42,613 bases of DNA, from contig CALMAK010000023.1 of NCBI GenBank assembly GCA_937859515.1, forward strand, positions 1-42,613. The letters are read 5' to 3'. Position 1 is the stretch's first letter; each line of letters begins with the position of its first letter. Below are positions 8,254-16,305 of this stretch, one piece after another. This DNA is from an uncultured Candidatus Saccharibacteria bacterium (GTDB taxonomy: Bacteria; Patescibacteriota; Saccharimonadia; Saccharimonadales; Saccharimonadaceae). A program made the translations under genes and the position numbers. Under the pieces are notes generated by a model. The model saw only the letters and a program-made list of their open reading frames with translations, ran no database searches and was not told the origin of the DNA.

Positions 8254-9426
8254 ATGAGTAGTTTCAGCGAGGCAGTGGATGCACCCCGACGTGGCGCCGT
8301 ATCTATTTTTATGGTGATATTTGTTGCCTTAGTGGTTTCAGTCATGACAGTGGCGTTTGTTCGCATTGCTCTACGCGATCGTGGATTGGCAGTTAACCAA
8401 GATCTATCGCAAAGTGCTTACGATGCGGCACTGGCCGGTGTTGAGGATGGTAAGCGTGCACTATCTCGATACTATGCCGCGTCGAATAAGAGTGTTGCGC
8501 CATATTACCGTGTAAATACACCTGCTCGTAGTGATTGTAATGATGTCAATGCGATTCTAGGTAATTCATTTGGAGAGCGCCGTATTGAGAGTGGTGGTGC
8601 TGATATGGAACAGGCATATACATGTGCACAGTTGTCAAATCGAGTTGATGATTTTCGAGTAAGCCTCCAACAAGATGAACAGGTCTTGTTTCCATTGCCG
8701 AATAATGCAGATAGCATTCTCATAGAGTGGGCGCATGTTCGTGACGATGGTGGAACAGGTGCTACGCCGTTTAATGTTCCAACAGGTACGGTTGCGCCAA
8801 GTACTCTGCCGACACAGGCTTCGTGGGCGGCGTATCGACCAGCCTTACTGGAGACACAGCTTATTCAGGCGGGTGGGACGTTTACGCTCGATTCGTTTAA
8901 CAATATTGATTCGGGACGATCGAACTCGAATACACTGTTCTTGTATCCGCTGCGGCTAGCGGCACCTTCGTCAGCGAATTTTACGTCCGATGTGCGACGA
9001 GCTTCGGGGTCGACGACCCATCCGACTCCTGCGCAGTGCACGCAGACACCCAACCCGAATGGTGATGGTGCACATTCGTGTGCTATGAGGATTACTCTGC
9101 CGAGCGCGCGAGATACTGGTGCGGTGAGTGCTCGATTTCTTCGACTTTCACCGCGGTACGCGGGTAATTCCATTAAGGTAACGGCGTATCGTGCTGGTGT
9201 CCCAGTGCCTTTTATCGATGTTCAGGTGAAGGCTGATGTGACAGCACGTGCAAATGATGTGTATCGTCGGGTCGAGGTCCGTCTTGATAGTCCTAACGTA
9301 ATGTATCCTGGAACAAGCGACGGGCCAGGAGCTGCTGTGAATATTCGCGGTAATCTCTGTAAAGTGTTTCGAGTTGCAGCTGATCCTGTTGACTATCTTG
9401 CAAATCGCACTATCTGTGAGCCATAG
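8254..9426 (+). CDS. Minor pilin, PilX/GspK-like
   Basis: 390 residues. The sequence RRG|AVSIFMVIFVALVVSVMTVA has a cleavable glycine and a hydrophobic stem but no Glu at +5, which is the hallmark of GspK/PilX-type tip pilins. After the stem, QSAYDAALAGVEDGKRAL matches the conserved PilX/GspK post-stem region, followed by a large domain with several cysteines (RSDCNDVN, AYTCAQ, CTQTPN, HSCAM, GNLCKV, TICEP). In known systems the K subunit lacking Glu+5 caps the H/I/J tip complex. It ends the pilus cluster, 15 bases from a convergent recombinase gene. Confidence 0.82.
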   Translation: MSSFSEAVDAPRRGAVSIFMVIFVALVVSVMTVAFVRIALRDRGLAVNQDLSQSAYDAALAGVEDGKRALSRYYAASNKSVAPYYRVNTPARSDCNDVNAILGNSFGERRIESGGADMEQAYTCAQLSNRVDDFRVSLQQDEQVLFPLPNNADSILIEWAHVRDDGGTGATPFNVPTGTVAPSTLPTQASWAAYRPALLETQLIQAGGTFTLDSFNNIDSGRSNSNTLFLYPLRLAAPSSANFTSDVRRASGSTTHPTPAQCTQTPNPNGDGAHSCAMRITLPSARDTGAVSARFLRLSPRYAGNSIKVTAYRAGVPVPFIDVQVKADVTARANDVYRRVEVRLDSPNVMYPGTSDGPGAAVNIRGNLCKVFRVAADPVDYLANRTICEP

Positions 9427-9441
9427 CGCGAGCTTGCTGAT

Positions 9442-10353
9442 TCAGTCTGTGTGAAACTTTTCGTATGCTTCGCGCAGATGTTGATCAGTGACGTGCGTAT
9501 AGACCTGGGTCGTAGCAATGCTGCTATGGCCCAGCATGCTTTGCACACTGCGGATATCGGCACCGTTCATCAATAGATCAGTTGCAAAACTGTGGCGCAT
9601 TGTGTGAGGGCTGACATGTTTTGTAATACCCGCAAGACGGGCATATTTGCTTATCATCCGTTGAATACTGCGCGCACTGAGGCGACGATAGTCACCGGTT
9701 GTCGAGGCAATATTGTTGGTGCTGTAGCTAAGAAAGAGGGGCGGGAGGTTATCGAGGCGTGCAGACAGGTACTCATCAACATGGGTTGCTGCAGATTGGC
9801 TGACAAAGACAGGTCGGTCTTTCTGGCCCTTACCTCGAACCATGAATTCGCGACGTTTTGTGTTGATGTGGTCGCGGTTGAGGTTGACGAGCTCAGAAAC
9901 ACGAAGGCCACTTGAGAAGAGTAATTCAACGATTGCACGATCACGGAGGCCAGTCTCAGTTGAACAATCTATTTGTTCGATAAGTCGAGTAATTTCGTCA
10001 TAATGAAGGAACGTAACTTGCTTGCGGCTGACCTTTGGAAGGATAATTTTTTCAGGACTAAGAGACGAAATATCACGATTAGAAAGGTATCGCAAGAAAC
10101 CGCGTAGTGCCACGAGATGATAGTTTTGCGTGATAAGAGCAAGCTCTTCGCCTTGGTCGTTTATGTGGCGGTTCAGCCATATACGGTACTTACGAATTTG
10201 TTCTTGTGTAATTTTTTCGACAGGGATGTTACCGAGAAACTCTACGAGACGTTCGAGATATCGTTTGTAATTTTCGGCAGTCTTAGCCGAGCGACCACCT
10301 TCGATTTCGAGGTGTTCAACATAGTCAAGTATCATGTCGGACAAATCATGCAT
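9442..10353 (-). CDS. Tyrosine recombinase, XerC/XerD family
   Basis: An N-terminal SAM-like core-binding domain (about 1-90) and a catalytic domain with the full active site: R in SSGLRVSEL, K in RGKGQKDR, HTMRH (His and Arg), H in LGHSSIATTQ and the nucleophile Tyr in QVYTHVT. The family resolves chromosome dimers at dif or integrates elements. The size (about 300 residues) and simple layout favour a Xer protein over a phage integrase, but C versus D cannot be told. The start at 10353 (MHDLSDMI) is chosen because the -10 box at 10360-10365 ends 6 bases upstream; longer starts overlap the promoter. Confidence 0.92.
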   Translation of the reverse strand: MHDLSDMILDYVEHLEIEGGRSAKTAENYKRYLERLVEFLGNIPVEKITQEQIRKYRIWLNRHINDQGEELALITQNYHLVALRGFLRYLSNRDISSLSPEKIILPKVSRKQVTFLHYDEITRLIEQIDCSTETGLRDRAIVELLFSSGLRVSELVNLNRDHINTKRREFMVRGKGQKDRPVFVSQSAATHVDEYLSARLDNLPPLFLSYSTNNIASTTGDYRRLSARSIQRMISKYARLAGITKHVSPHTMRHSFATDLLMNGADIRSVQSMLGHSSIATTQVYTHVTDQHLREAYEKFHTD

Positions 10354-10359
10354 AACCAT

Positions 10360-10365
10360 AGTATA
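10360..10365 (-). promoter_or_regulatory. -10 box of the tyrosine recombinase gene (leaderless)
   Basis: On the minus strand this is TATACT, ending 6 bases before ATG 10353. It fits the leaderless pattern seen throughout the window. Confidence 0.5.
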
Positions 10366-10396
10366 CCGTAACACGTAGATGAGTACTCAAGTCTGA

Positions 10397-10402
10397 TACA
10401 AT
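10397..10402 (+). promoter_or_regulatory. -10 box of ndk
   Basis: TACAAT about 26 bases before ATG 10429, leaving room for a short leader with the strong ribosome site AAGGAG at 10420-10425. Confidence 0.45.
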
Positions 10403-10428
10403 AATAGGAGTAAACAACAAGGAGAGTT

Positions 10429-10941
10429 ATGAAGCGAACAAGTACAATGCAGCAGACGCTAGTATTATTCAAACCGGATACAGTGCAACGAGGATTAGTC
10501 GGTGAGATTCTAACAAGATTCGAGCGAGTCGGTCTAAAGATTGTCGGAACAAAGATGATCTTTCCTGATCGCGATCACTATTATAAACACTATGAAGATA
10601 TTGGTCAGATGGTGACGCGTCGTGGACAAAAGGCATTTGACGTAACGCTTACGATGATGCAGACAGGTCCTGTCGTTGCTATGGTGTTTGAAGGTGTTGA
10701 GGCGGTTGCCTTGGTGCGCAAGATGGTTGGCGGTACTGAGCCAAAATCTGCAATGCCGGGCACGATCCGTGGCGACTTCAGTCACATGAGCTTTGAGCAC
10801 GCTGATGAAGAGGAGAAGGGCATCCCAAATCTTATTCATGCCAGTGGCGATCCTGAAGAGGCTGCAAAGGAAATCGGGCACTGGTTTAGTTCACAAGAAT
10901 TGTTCGATTACGAATTGGCACACCAAAAGTTCACTCAGTAA
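10429..10941 (+). CDS. ndk: Nucleoside diphosphate kinase
   Basis: 170 residues. QQTLVLFKPDTVQRGLVGEI is the family N terminus, and NLIHASGDPEEAAKEIGHWF contains the phosphorylated active-site His. It transfers the terminal phosphate from ATP to other NDPs through a phospho-His intermediate. It is longer than the usual 130-150 residues because of an added stretch in the middle (QMVTRRGQKAFDVTLTMMQT region) and before the His, as in some CPR and archaeal forms. The start ATG 10429 has AAGGAG upstream; an internal ATG at 10447 is closer to the conserved region but lacks a ribosome site. Confidence 0.95.
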   Translation: MKRTSTMQQTLVLFKPDTVQRGLVGEILTRFERVGLKIVGTKMIFPDRDHYYKHYEDIGQMVTRRGQKAFDVTLTMMQTGPVVAMVFEGVEAVALVRKMVGGTEPKSAMPGTIRGDFSHMSFEHADEEEKGIPNLIHASGDPEEAAKEIGHWFSSQELFDYELAHQKFTQ

Positions 10942-10963
10942 AATGATACAATAACAGCACACC

Positions 10964-11066
10964 ACCTCGTGCGAGTTGTGCTCCCATAGTTCAATGGATA
11001 GAATACTTCCGTCCTAAGGAATAGATCTACGTTCGAATCGTAGTGGGAGTACCACTCGCATGAGGT
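10964..11066 (+). repeat. 13-bp inverted repeat bracketing tRNA-Arg
   Basis: ACCTCGTGCGAGT (10964-10976) pairs over all 13 positions, with one G-U, with ACTCGCATGAGGT (11054-11066). The arms lie immediately outside the tRNA body, so the primary transcript would close a stem around the tRNA, a likely processing signal. Confidence 0.7.
10980..11054 (+). tRNA. tRNA-Arg(CCU)
   Basis: The acceptor GCTCCCA pairs with TGGGAGT. The D-arm is TAGTTCAATGGATAGAA, the anticodon loop GTCCTAA (anticodon CCT), and the T-arm CTACG-TTCGAAT-CGTAG. CCA is encoded at 11052-11054. It reads AGG. A -10 box TACAAT is at 10947-10952. Confidence 0.95.
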
Positions 11067-11087
11067 GTTTATGTTAAACTGGTATAT

Positions 11088-11630
11088 ATGGGGCGAAAGA
11101 AATTAACCAAGCAGACAGAGTTTAATGGTCAGCGTGATGGCGAAGAAGTGCAATTTGTCTTTAGACGGCATATTATCGCGATGCGAAAGGGGTTTTACTG
11201 CCTATTAGTTCCATTTGCAGTGTCGTCGATCCCTCCACTAATATGGCAGTCAAACTTGTATCTATTTTTGCTGCCCGTCGGAGGACTCGCGTTGGGACTG
11301 CTTTTATTCAGTTATCATTTTTTGATGTGGCGATATACGTACTATATCGTGACCGATCAACGTATTCGTCAGGTGACACAGAAGGGTTTTTTTGGTACTG
11401 ATGTTATCGAGTTGCGTCTATCGAAGATACAGAATATTAGCTATAATATACCAGGGTTCTTTGGCGAGATTTTTCATTTTGGAACGATTGTTATTCAGAC
11501 ATTTGTTGGAGACCTTGTGATTAACAATGTTGATCATCCAGAAGATACGTATAATAAGTTGCAAGATGTTGTTGACAAGGCCGCTGGCCAACAGGAGAAT
11601 TATGAAGAAGATAATCCAGAAATTGCGTAA
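11088..11630 (+). CDS. Membrane protein with bacterial PH domain (YdbT/bPH2-like)
   Basis: 180 residues. Two adjacent membrane segments (GFYCLLVPFAVSSIPPLIW and LFLLPVGGLALGLLLFSYHF, about residues 40-85) are followed by a bPH2 domain that begins YTYYIVTDQRIRQVTQKGFF and continues ELRLSKIQNISYNIPG-FGEIFHFGTIVIQT, which matches the DUF304/PH_2 family. Function of these proteins is unknown; they are membrane anchored with the PH fold in the cytoplasm. The downstream foldase gene begins inside the last 29 bases, suggesting co-translation. Confidence 0.82.
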   Translation: MGRKKLTKQTEFNGQRDGEEVQFVFRRHIIAMRKGFYCLLVPFAVSSIPPLIWQSNLYLFLLPVGGLALGLLLFSYHFLMWRYTYYIVTDQRIRQVTQKGFFGTDVIELRLSKIQNISYNIPGFFGEIFHFGTIVIQTFVGDLVINNVDHPEDTYNKLQDVVDKAAGQQENYEEDNPEIA

Positions 11631-12663
11631 AGGTGAGGCCGCCGAGCCGCCGAGCCGAATTACAAATGACACTGTCAGTGAGCATCGTAAGCGTGTTCTT
11701 GCTGGTGGGCGCAAATTCAAATATCCTATTCAGTACTCTCGTCATAAACTCGTCATTAATACGGTCATTATTAGTGCATTTGCACTGGTATTGGCACTTA
11801 TTCTTGGATGGTGGCAGCTATATCCTCGCCAAAATACTAGTGAATTTGCGTATCGTGTTGCTGTTGTTGTGCCGCTGCCAGTGGCAAATGTGAATGGTGA
11901 GAGCGTCAGGTATAGTGATTATCTTATGAAGTTACGCAGTGCTGAACACTATCTTCGTCAAAAAGAAAAAGCAACGCTGACTGGCGATGATGGCGCGCGG
12001 CAGATTGGCTACCTCAAGCAGCAGGCCTTGAATGATACGATCGCTGATGCATACGCTGCGCAACTTGCGCGTACAAAGAACATAACGGTCAGTGATGATG
12101 AACTAGCAGAATTTTTACGTTCACAGCGGCAGTCTGAGGACGGAGAAATATCAGAACGGACGTATTACGCTGTAATTCAGGACTATTACAACTGGAGTGC
12201 CGATGAATATGCGCATACGATGCGCGCAAAGTTGCTTCGCCAAAAAGTGTCATACGAAATTGACGATGATGCACGTGCGGTTGCAATGAAAGCACAAAAT
12301 CTTATGAAGGGGGCGGGCGACACTCCGTGGGCAACAGTCGTACAGAATAATACCGAGGTGCTACCCGGTGTGACGTATGGTGCATCTGGATTTGTTCCAC
12401 GTACAAATCAGGATGGCGGACTTGCTGTCCAAGCGGCAAAACTGGAGAAAGGGGAGATGTCTCGCCCTGTCGCTTCACTGAATGGAGACGGGTACTATAT
12501 TATTCGACTTGTCGATAGTAATAAGGCGCAGGTGAGTTATGAATTCGTTAAGATTCCATTGACGACTTTCAAGCGTCAGCTTGCGGCACTGCATGGCAAT
12601 GATAAAATTGTGACATATATCAACGTGCCACTTGAGAATAAGCAGGGAGAGGGTAATGAGTAA
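11602..12663 (+). CDS. Membrane-anchored foldase, SurA/PpiC-like
   Basis: 353 residues from ATG 11602, preceded by AGGAG. An N-terminal membrane anchor (about residues 50-70, [19 protein letters not shown]) is followed by a SurA_N-type helical domain ([20 protein letters not shown] through the [10 protein letters not shown] repeat) and a C-terminal segment ([33 protein letters not shown]) resembling a degenerate parvulin rotamase domain. It would act outside the membrane on exported proteins, perhaps pilins. The parvulin part is divergent, so peptidyl-prolyl isomerase activity is uncertain. The stop overlaps the superoxide dismutase start by 8 bases. Confidence 0.75.
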   Translation: MKKIIQKLRKGEAAEPPSRITNDTVSEHRKRVLAGGRKFKYPIQYSRHKLVINTVIISAFALVLALILGWWQLYPRQNTSEFAYRVAVVVPLPVANVNGESVRYSDYLMKLRSAEHYLRQKEKATLTGDDGARQIGYLKQQALNDTIADAYAAQLARTKNITVSDDELAEFLRSQRQSEDGEISERTYYAVIQDYYNWSADEYAHTMRAKLLRQKVSYEIDDDARAVAMKAQNLMKGAGDTPWATVVQNNTEVLPGVTYGASGFVPRTNQDGGLAVQAAKLEKGEMSRPVASLNGDGYYIIRLVDSNKAQVSYEFVKIPLTTFKRQLAALHGNDKIVTYINVPLENKQGEGNE

Positions 12664-13267
12664 TAACGAAAATGTATTTACGCTGCCTAACCTTCCATAC
12701 GGGTACGATGACCTAGGCAATCATATTAGCGGCGATATTATGCGCCTTCATCATGACAAGCATCACCGGGCATATGTCGATAAGCTTAACGAGGCGATTG
12801 CCAAAGCGCCGCAGCTGCAAGGTCTGCCAATTCTATCGATTTTGCGAGGTCTTGAGACGGCACCAGGTGAGGTGGCAGCGAGCCTTCGCAACAATGGTGG
12901 TGGTCATTATAATCACAGTCTGTTTTGGCAGTGGATGTCACCGACTGGTGGCGGTAAACCGAGTGGGGAGTTGCTAGGTGAAATTGAGCGTGTACATGGT
13001 AGTTTCGAGCAATTTATCGAGGTGTTTAGCCAAAAAGCTATGAGCGTCTTTGGGAGTGGCTGGGTCTGGTTGCAGCCCGATACGACGATTGTGACGACGG
13101 CGAATCAGGACAATCCAGTGATGCAGGGTGGTGACGAGCCGTTGCTTGGACTTGATGTCTGGGAACACGCGTATTATCTCGACTATCAAAACCGCCGTGT
13201 CGACTACATAAAAGCATGGTGGGATGTGGTGAATTGGGAGTTTGTGGAGGCGAGATATAACGGGTAA
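12656..13267 (+). CDS. sodA: Superoxide dismutase, Fe/Mn family
   Basis: 203 residues. The metal ligands are visible: His in [17 protein letters not shown], His in [14 protein letters not shown], and Asp and His in [17 protein letters not shown]. It converts superoxide to oxygen and peroxide in the cytoplasm; no signal peptide is present. Metal choice (Fe, Mn or both) cannot be settled by eye. ATG 12656 overlaps the foldase stop as ATGAGTAA and begins the conserved sequence ([19 protein letters not shown]). In an organism with few oxidative enzymes this suggests exposure to oxygen or host bursts. Confidence 0.94.
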   Translation: MSNNENVFTLPNLPYGYDDLGNHISGDIMRLHHDKHHRAYVDKLNEAIAKAPQLQGLPILSILRGLETAPGEVAASLRNNGGGHYNHSLFWQWMSPTGGGKPSGELLGEIERVHGSFEQFIEVFSQKAMSVFGSGWVWLQPDTTIVTTANQDNPVMQGGDEPLLGLDVWEHAYYLDYQNRRVDYIKAWWDVVNWEFVEARYNG

Positions 13268-13276
13268 AAGGGATAC

Positions 13277-13491
13277 CGACCGGATTATCGCTTCGTTTCA
13301 CTTCGCTCCTCCGCTTGTTTGAAAAGAAAATAGCCTTCGGCTGTTTTCTTTTCTACACTGCGCTACGCGACCCGGCGATCTTAGGGCCAGCTAAAGCTGT
13401 CCCAGATCGCCGGTCCGAATCCTGCCAAAGGTATGCCATAGAAAATACCCACCAATTGGTGGGTACTTTCTATGGCGCGCTCGACCGGATT
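13277..13491 (-). repeat. tRNA-Asp-linked hairpin element (copy A)
   Basis: CGACCGGATT occurs inside tRNA-Asp (13482-13491) and again at 13277-13286, 205 bp away. At the distal copy the next 10 tRNA bases (CCGGCGATCT, 13372-13381) continue only after an 85-bp block (13287-13371). The tRNA 3' part is thus duplicated and split in the T-loop. The block has an A-rich hairpin (GAAAAGAAAA...TTTTCTTTTC) and resembles the block at 41321-41400. A second hairpin (CCGGCGATC/GATCGCCGG, 13372-13413) and an 18-bp terminator-like stem complete the unit. The whole has no ORF and resembles a tiny non-autonomous element at a tRNA 3' end. Confidence 0.6.
13436..13475 (-). terminator. Terminator hairpin downstream of tRNA-Asp
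   Basis: CCATAGAAAATACCCACC and GGTGGGTACTTTCTATGG form an 18-bp stem with an AATT loop and one mismatch. The stem begins at the tRNA CCA end, and the minus-strand 3' side holds a short T-run. Confidence 0.7.
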
Positions 13492-13548
13492 TGAACCGGC
13501 GATCTCCTCCGTGACAGGGAGGCGTGATAACCCCTTCACTACGAGCGC
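13473..13548 (-). tRNA. tRNA-Asp(GUC)
   Basis: On the minus strand GCGCTCG pairs with CGAGCGC. The anticodon stem-loop CTCC-CTGTCAC-GGAG region gives anticodon GTC, the T-arm is GCCGG-TTCAAAT-CCGGT, the discriminator is G and CCA is encoded (13473-13475). Confidence 0.95.
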
Positions 13549-13569
13549 ATCGGTCTTTCGACTTAGGCT

Positions 13570-13598
13570 ATGATAGCAAATTTGTCCCTCTGTTGCAA
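13570..13598 (-). promoter_or_regulatory. Promoter of tRNA-Asp
   Basis: On the minus strand TTGCAA (13593-13598), a 17-base spacer and TATCAT (13570-13575). The -35 box is the same palindromic hexamer as in other stable-RNA promoters here. Confidence 0.7.
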
Positions 13599-13634
13599 GG
13601 GTGGCAAGCAGTTTATTTATCGCGGTATAACTGG

Positions 13635-13640
13635 TATACT
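13635..13640 (+). promoter_or_regulatory. -10 box of tRNA-Thr
   Basis: TATACT, preceded by TGG, ends 14 bases before the tRNA 5' end. Confidence 0.55.
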
Positions 13641-13654
13641 TTATCAAAGGAGAT

Positions 13655-13730
13655 GCCGCCTTAGCTCAGTTGGTAGAGCGACACATTCGTAACGTGTAGG
13701 TCGCCGGTTCAATCCCGGCAGGCGGCTCCA
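13655..13730 (+). tRNA. tRNA-Thr(CGU)
   Basis: GCCGCCT pairs with AGGCGGC. The anticodon loop TTCGTAA gives CGT, the T-arm is GCCGG-TTCAATC-CCGGC, the discriminator is T and CCA is encoded. The U discriminator matters for the thrS T-box at 16306. The tRNA ends 13 bases before the next gene. Confidence 0.95.
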
Positions 13731-13743
13731 GGTTAGAGCCATC

Positions 13744-14115
13744 ATGATGAAACAACATATACTTAGCACACTCAAACAACTGACAAAGCACAAACGACTC
13801 TTGTGGCTTCTTGTGGTTGTTGTGGTTTTTGGACTGGCGGCAACTATCTTTGTCGGTCTTACGATTGAATCAAGCGAGCTGCGTATTATCACACATTACA
13901 CCGCATACGGCAGTACGCACTTCTATCGCGACCAATGGACATACCTCATTGCTTTTGCGGTATTTATCGTGACGACGGTTGCATTAGGGGTTGGCGTTGC
14001 GTTAAAGCTCCTTCGTCAGGACCGGGAACCACTGGCGCTGCTATACGGATGGGTGAGTATCGGGCTCATTGCGCTGACATTGGTGACGTATATTCATCTT
14101 GTAAGGTTTATGTAG
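13744..14115 (+). CDS. Small integral membrane protein
   Basis: 123 residues with three membrane segments: LLWLLVVVVVFGLAATIFVG (about 19-38), LIAFAVFIVTTVALGVGVAL (about 67-86) and YGWVSIGLIALTLVTYIHLV (about 99-119). No catalytic motif is visible and I do not recognise the family. It ends 4 bases before the glycosyltransferase gene, so the two are probably one operon and the protein may support that enzyme. Confidence 0.75.
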   Translation: MMKQHILSTLKQLTKHKRLLWLLVVVVVFGLAATIFVGLTIESSELRIITHYTAYGSTHFYRDQWTYLIAFAVFIVTTVALGVGVALKLLRQDREPLALLYGWVSIGLIALTLVTYIHLVRFM

Positions 14116-14119
14116 CCGT

Positions 14120-15811
14120 ATGATCGATCTTGAAATACCAATCGGCAAACGTACGCGTAGCTATCGCTTTTTTGAGATGTTGCCGGCAATCTGCAGTTAT
14201 GGCGCAATTATTCTACTCATTGTACTGTCGTTTGTAAATCCACTGCTTGCAGCAGCCTATTTATTGCTTGTTATTATGACGATGCTTACCAAGGCAGTAC
14301 TGATTGCCTACCATACTATCAGAGGCCGTTCGAATTCCGAGAAAGCGCAGAAGATACATTGGACAGGGCGGCTCATGGAGCTGGAAGATCCTGTTGCATC
14401 GTATGATCGTCGGGAGGCAACTGCAACAAAAGCATCAATGCGTGAATTTGGTGCACATGCCCATATGGAGAATCTTCGTCTCATGGCGGCGGCCCCAGAC
14501 ACGTTCCCTCGACCATCGGAGGTTTATAATGCAGTGATTGTGGCTGCGTATAATGAGGGGTATGATGTTTTAGGTCCAACGCTACAATCTGTTCTCGATA
14601 CGACATACGACAAACAGCACCTTATCATTGTGATCGCCTATGAAAAGCGAGGTGGTCCTGCAATGAAAAAGACGGCTCAGCGCCTGCAGCGTGAATTTGG
14701 CGATAAGTTTTTTGCCTTTCATATTGTCGAGCACCCCGATGATATTCCTGACGAAGTGATAGGTAAGGGCGGTAATATTACCTATGCGGGAAAGTTTTTG
14801 GCTGATTGGGTGCCGACTATTGGTATTGATTACAAAGATGTTATTATCACGACTCTCGATAGCGACAACCGTCCGCATGCGACATACTTTGACTATGTCA
14901 CCTATGAATATATTGTGCATGAGGATCGAAAGCACCTCTCGTATCAGCCGATTTCACTATTCCTTAATAATATTTGGGATGTGCCTGCGCCCATGCGTGT
15001 GATTGCAACGGGTAACTCTTTTTGGAATATTATCAGCAGTATGCGTCCGCATACTTTGCGCAATTTTGCATCACACTCACAACCAATGGATGCGCTGGTG
15101 GAGATGGATTTTTGGAGTACTCGTACGATTGTTGAAGACGGGCATCAGTATTGGCGCAGCTACTTCTATTTTAACGGTAACTACAGCGTGACGCCGATTT
15201 TTGCGCCGATTTATCAAGATGCGGTGATGTCAAATACCTATATAAAGACACTAAAGGCGCAGTTTGTGCAGCTGCGTCGTTGGGCGTATGGGGCATCGGA
15301 TGTGCCATACGTAGCAACCCGCGTATTTTCGCGCAAGCGCAATGTACCGTTTTTTGAAGGATTTGCTAGATTCATTCGCTTACTCGATGGTCACGTTACT
15401 CTGGCGACAGTGGCAATTCTTGTGGCGTTTGGCGGCTGGATACCATTACTTATTAACTCTGAGGCTGCGCGAAATAGTGTTGTCGTTCATCAGTTGCCAG
15501 ATACTATTAGTATCGTTCAGCGTGTCGCGATGATTGGTCTCTTTATAACGGTGTTTCTGTCGTTTAAGATGCTGCCGCCACGCCCCGAGCGCTACAAGCG
15601 TCATCGCTCCATTTTTATGCTGGCGCAGTGGGTACTGATGCCGATTACTGCTGTGGCATATAACGCTGCTGCTGCACTGTATTCACAGGGGCGTCTCGCA
15701 GTGGGTCGCTATCTTGATAAGTTTGATGTGACAGAGAAGGCAACGATTGATTCAGTCTCTAAAGAAAAGGCAAAGCGTCAGCAGGCAAAGGCAGGCGTGA
15801 AGCAAAAATAA
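14120..15811 (+). CDS. Membrane glycosyltransferase, GT2 family
   Basis: 563 residues. Two N-terminal membrane segments (about 20-60), a GT-A domain starting YNAVIVAAYNEG near residue 135, and further membrane segments after about residue 425. Catalytic-type motifs are present: TTLDSDNRP (the metal-binding DxD), TIVEDGHQYW (ED motif) and QLRRWAYG (Q..RW), the set used by processive cellulose/hyaluronan-type synthases and related enzymes. It probably builds or exports a surface polysaccharide or glycolipid. The acceptor cannot be told. The C-terminal tail is basic and Lys/Ala/Gln rich. Confidence 0.85.
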   Translation: MIDLEIPIGKRTRSYRFFEMLPAICSYGAIILLIVLSFVNPLLAAAYLLLVIMTMLTKAVLIAYHTIRGRSNSEKAQKIHWTGRLMELEDPVASYDRREATATKASMREFGAHAHMENLRLMAAAPDTFPRPSEVYNAVIVAAYNEGYDVLGPTLQSVLDTTYDKQHLIIVIAYEKRGGPAMKKTAQRLQREFGDKFFAFHIVEHPDDIPDEVIGKGGNITYAGKFLADWVPTIGIDYKDVIITTLDSDNRPHATYFDYVTYEYIVHEDRKHLSYQPISLFLNNIWDVPAPMRVIATGNSFWNIISSMRPHTLRNFASHSQPMDALVEMDFWSTRTIVEDGHQYWRSYFYFNGNYSVTPIFAPIYQDAVMSNTYIKTLKAQFVQLRRWAYGASDVPYVATRVFSRKRNVPFFEGFARFIRLLDGHVTLATVAILVAFGGWIPLLINSEAARNSVVVHQLPDTISIVQRVAMIGLFITVFLSFKMLPPRPERYKRHRSIFMLAQWVLMPITAVAYNAAAALYSQGRLAVGRYLDKFDVTEKATIDSVSKEKAKRQQAKAGVKQK

Positions 15812-15812
15812 A

Positions 15813-15838
15813 GTCGTCAGCTACCGTAAAGAAAGCTG
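15813..15838 (-). terminator. Terminator of the small minus-strand ORF
   Basis: GTCGTCAGCT pairs with AGCTGACGAC. The T-rich tail TTTATTTTT follows on the minus strand, so it stops transcription coming from 15997. It may also act weakly on the plus strand. Confidence 0.7.
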
Positions 15839-15877
15839 ACGACCAGAAGGGTGGGCGAGGTGCAATCCGTACTATAT

Positions 15878-15997
15878 TTAGATAGTGCGGATCTTTACAC
15901 TATGCTTGATATCGCGCAGTGTCTTATCGTACTCGAAGGTAAGGGGTACCTTGGCGAGTTTTGATGGGGCGGTGGTTTTTATGCCTTGTTCAACCAT
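15878..15997 (-). CDS. Small basic protein, 39 residues, unknown
   Basis: ATG 15997 to TAA 15878 encodes MVEQGIKTTAPSKLAKV followed by PLTFEYDKTLRDIKHSVKI. It has a TA-rich -10-like stretch just upstream and a good terminator (15813-15838) after it, an arrangement expected of a real short gene rather than a chance frame. No membrane segment or known motif is visible. The frame is below usual gene-calling limits. Confidence 0.45.
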   Translation of the reverse strand: MVEQGIKTTAPSKLAKVPLTFEYDKTLRDIKHSVKIRTI

Positions 15998-16125
15998 GGC
16001 CTTATATTAGCATAACCGTGCAAAAAAGTCAATAGAACATAACCACTATGAATATATCACGAGGTGAGTAACAGAGAGTGTTTGGTGAAAAAGCACACGT
16101 GGAAAACTAGACGAAAGATGTGGGG

Positions 16126-16160
16126 AAATAAAAAAGACTGCCGCAAAGCAATCTTCTTTA
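16126..16160 (-). terminator. Terminator of tRNA-Val(GAC)
   Basis: On the minus strand AAGATTGC-ttt-GCGGCAGTCTT followed by TTTTTATTT, starting a few bases after the tRNA CCA. Confidence 0.7.
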
Positions 16161-16162
16161 TC

Positions 16163-16239
16163 TGGTGGGCGCGGAGGAGCTCGAATCCCCGACCTCGTCA
16201 ACGTCAATGACGCGCTCTAGCCAACTGAGCTACGCGCCC
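16163..16239 (-). tRNA. tRNA-Val(GAC)
   Basis: On the minus strand GGGCGCG pairs with CGCGCCC. The D-arm is TAGCTCAGTTGGCTAGAGC, the anticodon stem-loop CGTCA-TTGACGT-TGACG gives GAC, the T-arm is TCGGGGATTCGAGCTCCTCC-like, the discriminator is A and CCA is encoded. Confidence 0.94.
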
Positions 16240-16250
16240 ATACCTGATGT

Positions 16251-16302
16251 ATTTTAACAGAAGGTGGAGGTGCTTGCAATAACTGGGGTGGTTATGTATG
16301 AT
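16251..16302. promoter_or_regulatory. Divergent promoters sharing one palindromic -35 box
   Basis: TTGCAA (16274-16279) is its own reverse complement. On the plus strand it is 17 bases from TATGAT (16297-16302), the start of the thrS leader. On the minus strand it is 17 bases from TAAAAT (16251-16256), the -10 of tRNA-Val. The two genes would compete for one -35 element. Confidence 0.7.
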
Positions 16303-16305
16303 GAA

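Noticed and set aside
9592-9944. Overlapping frames on the plus and minus strands inside the recombinase gene
   Set aside because: They are shadows of the conserved Xer coding frame and have no promoters or family features.
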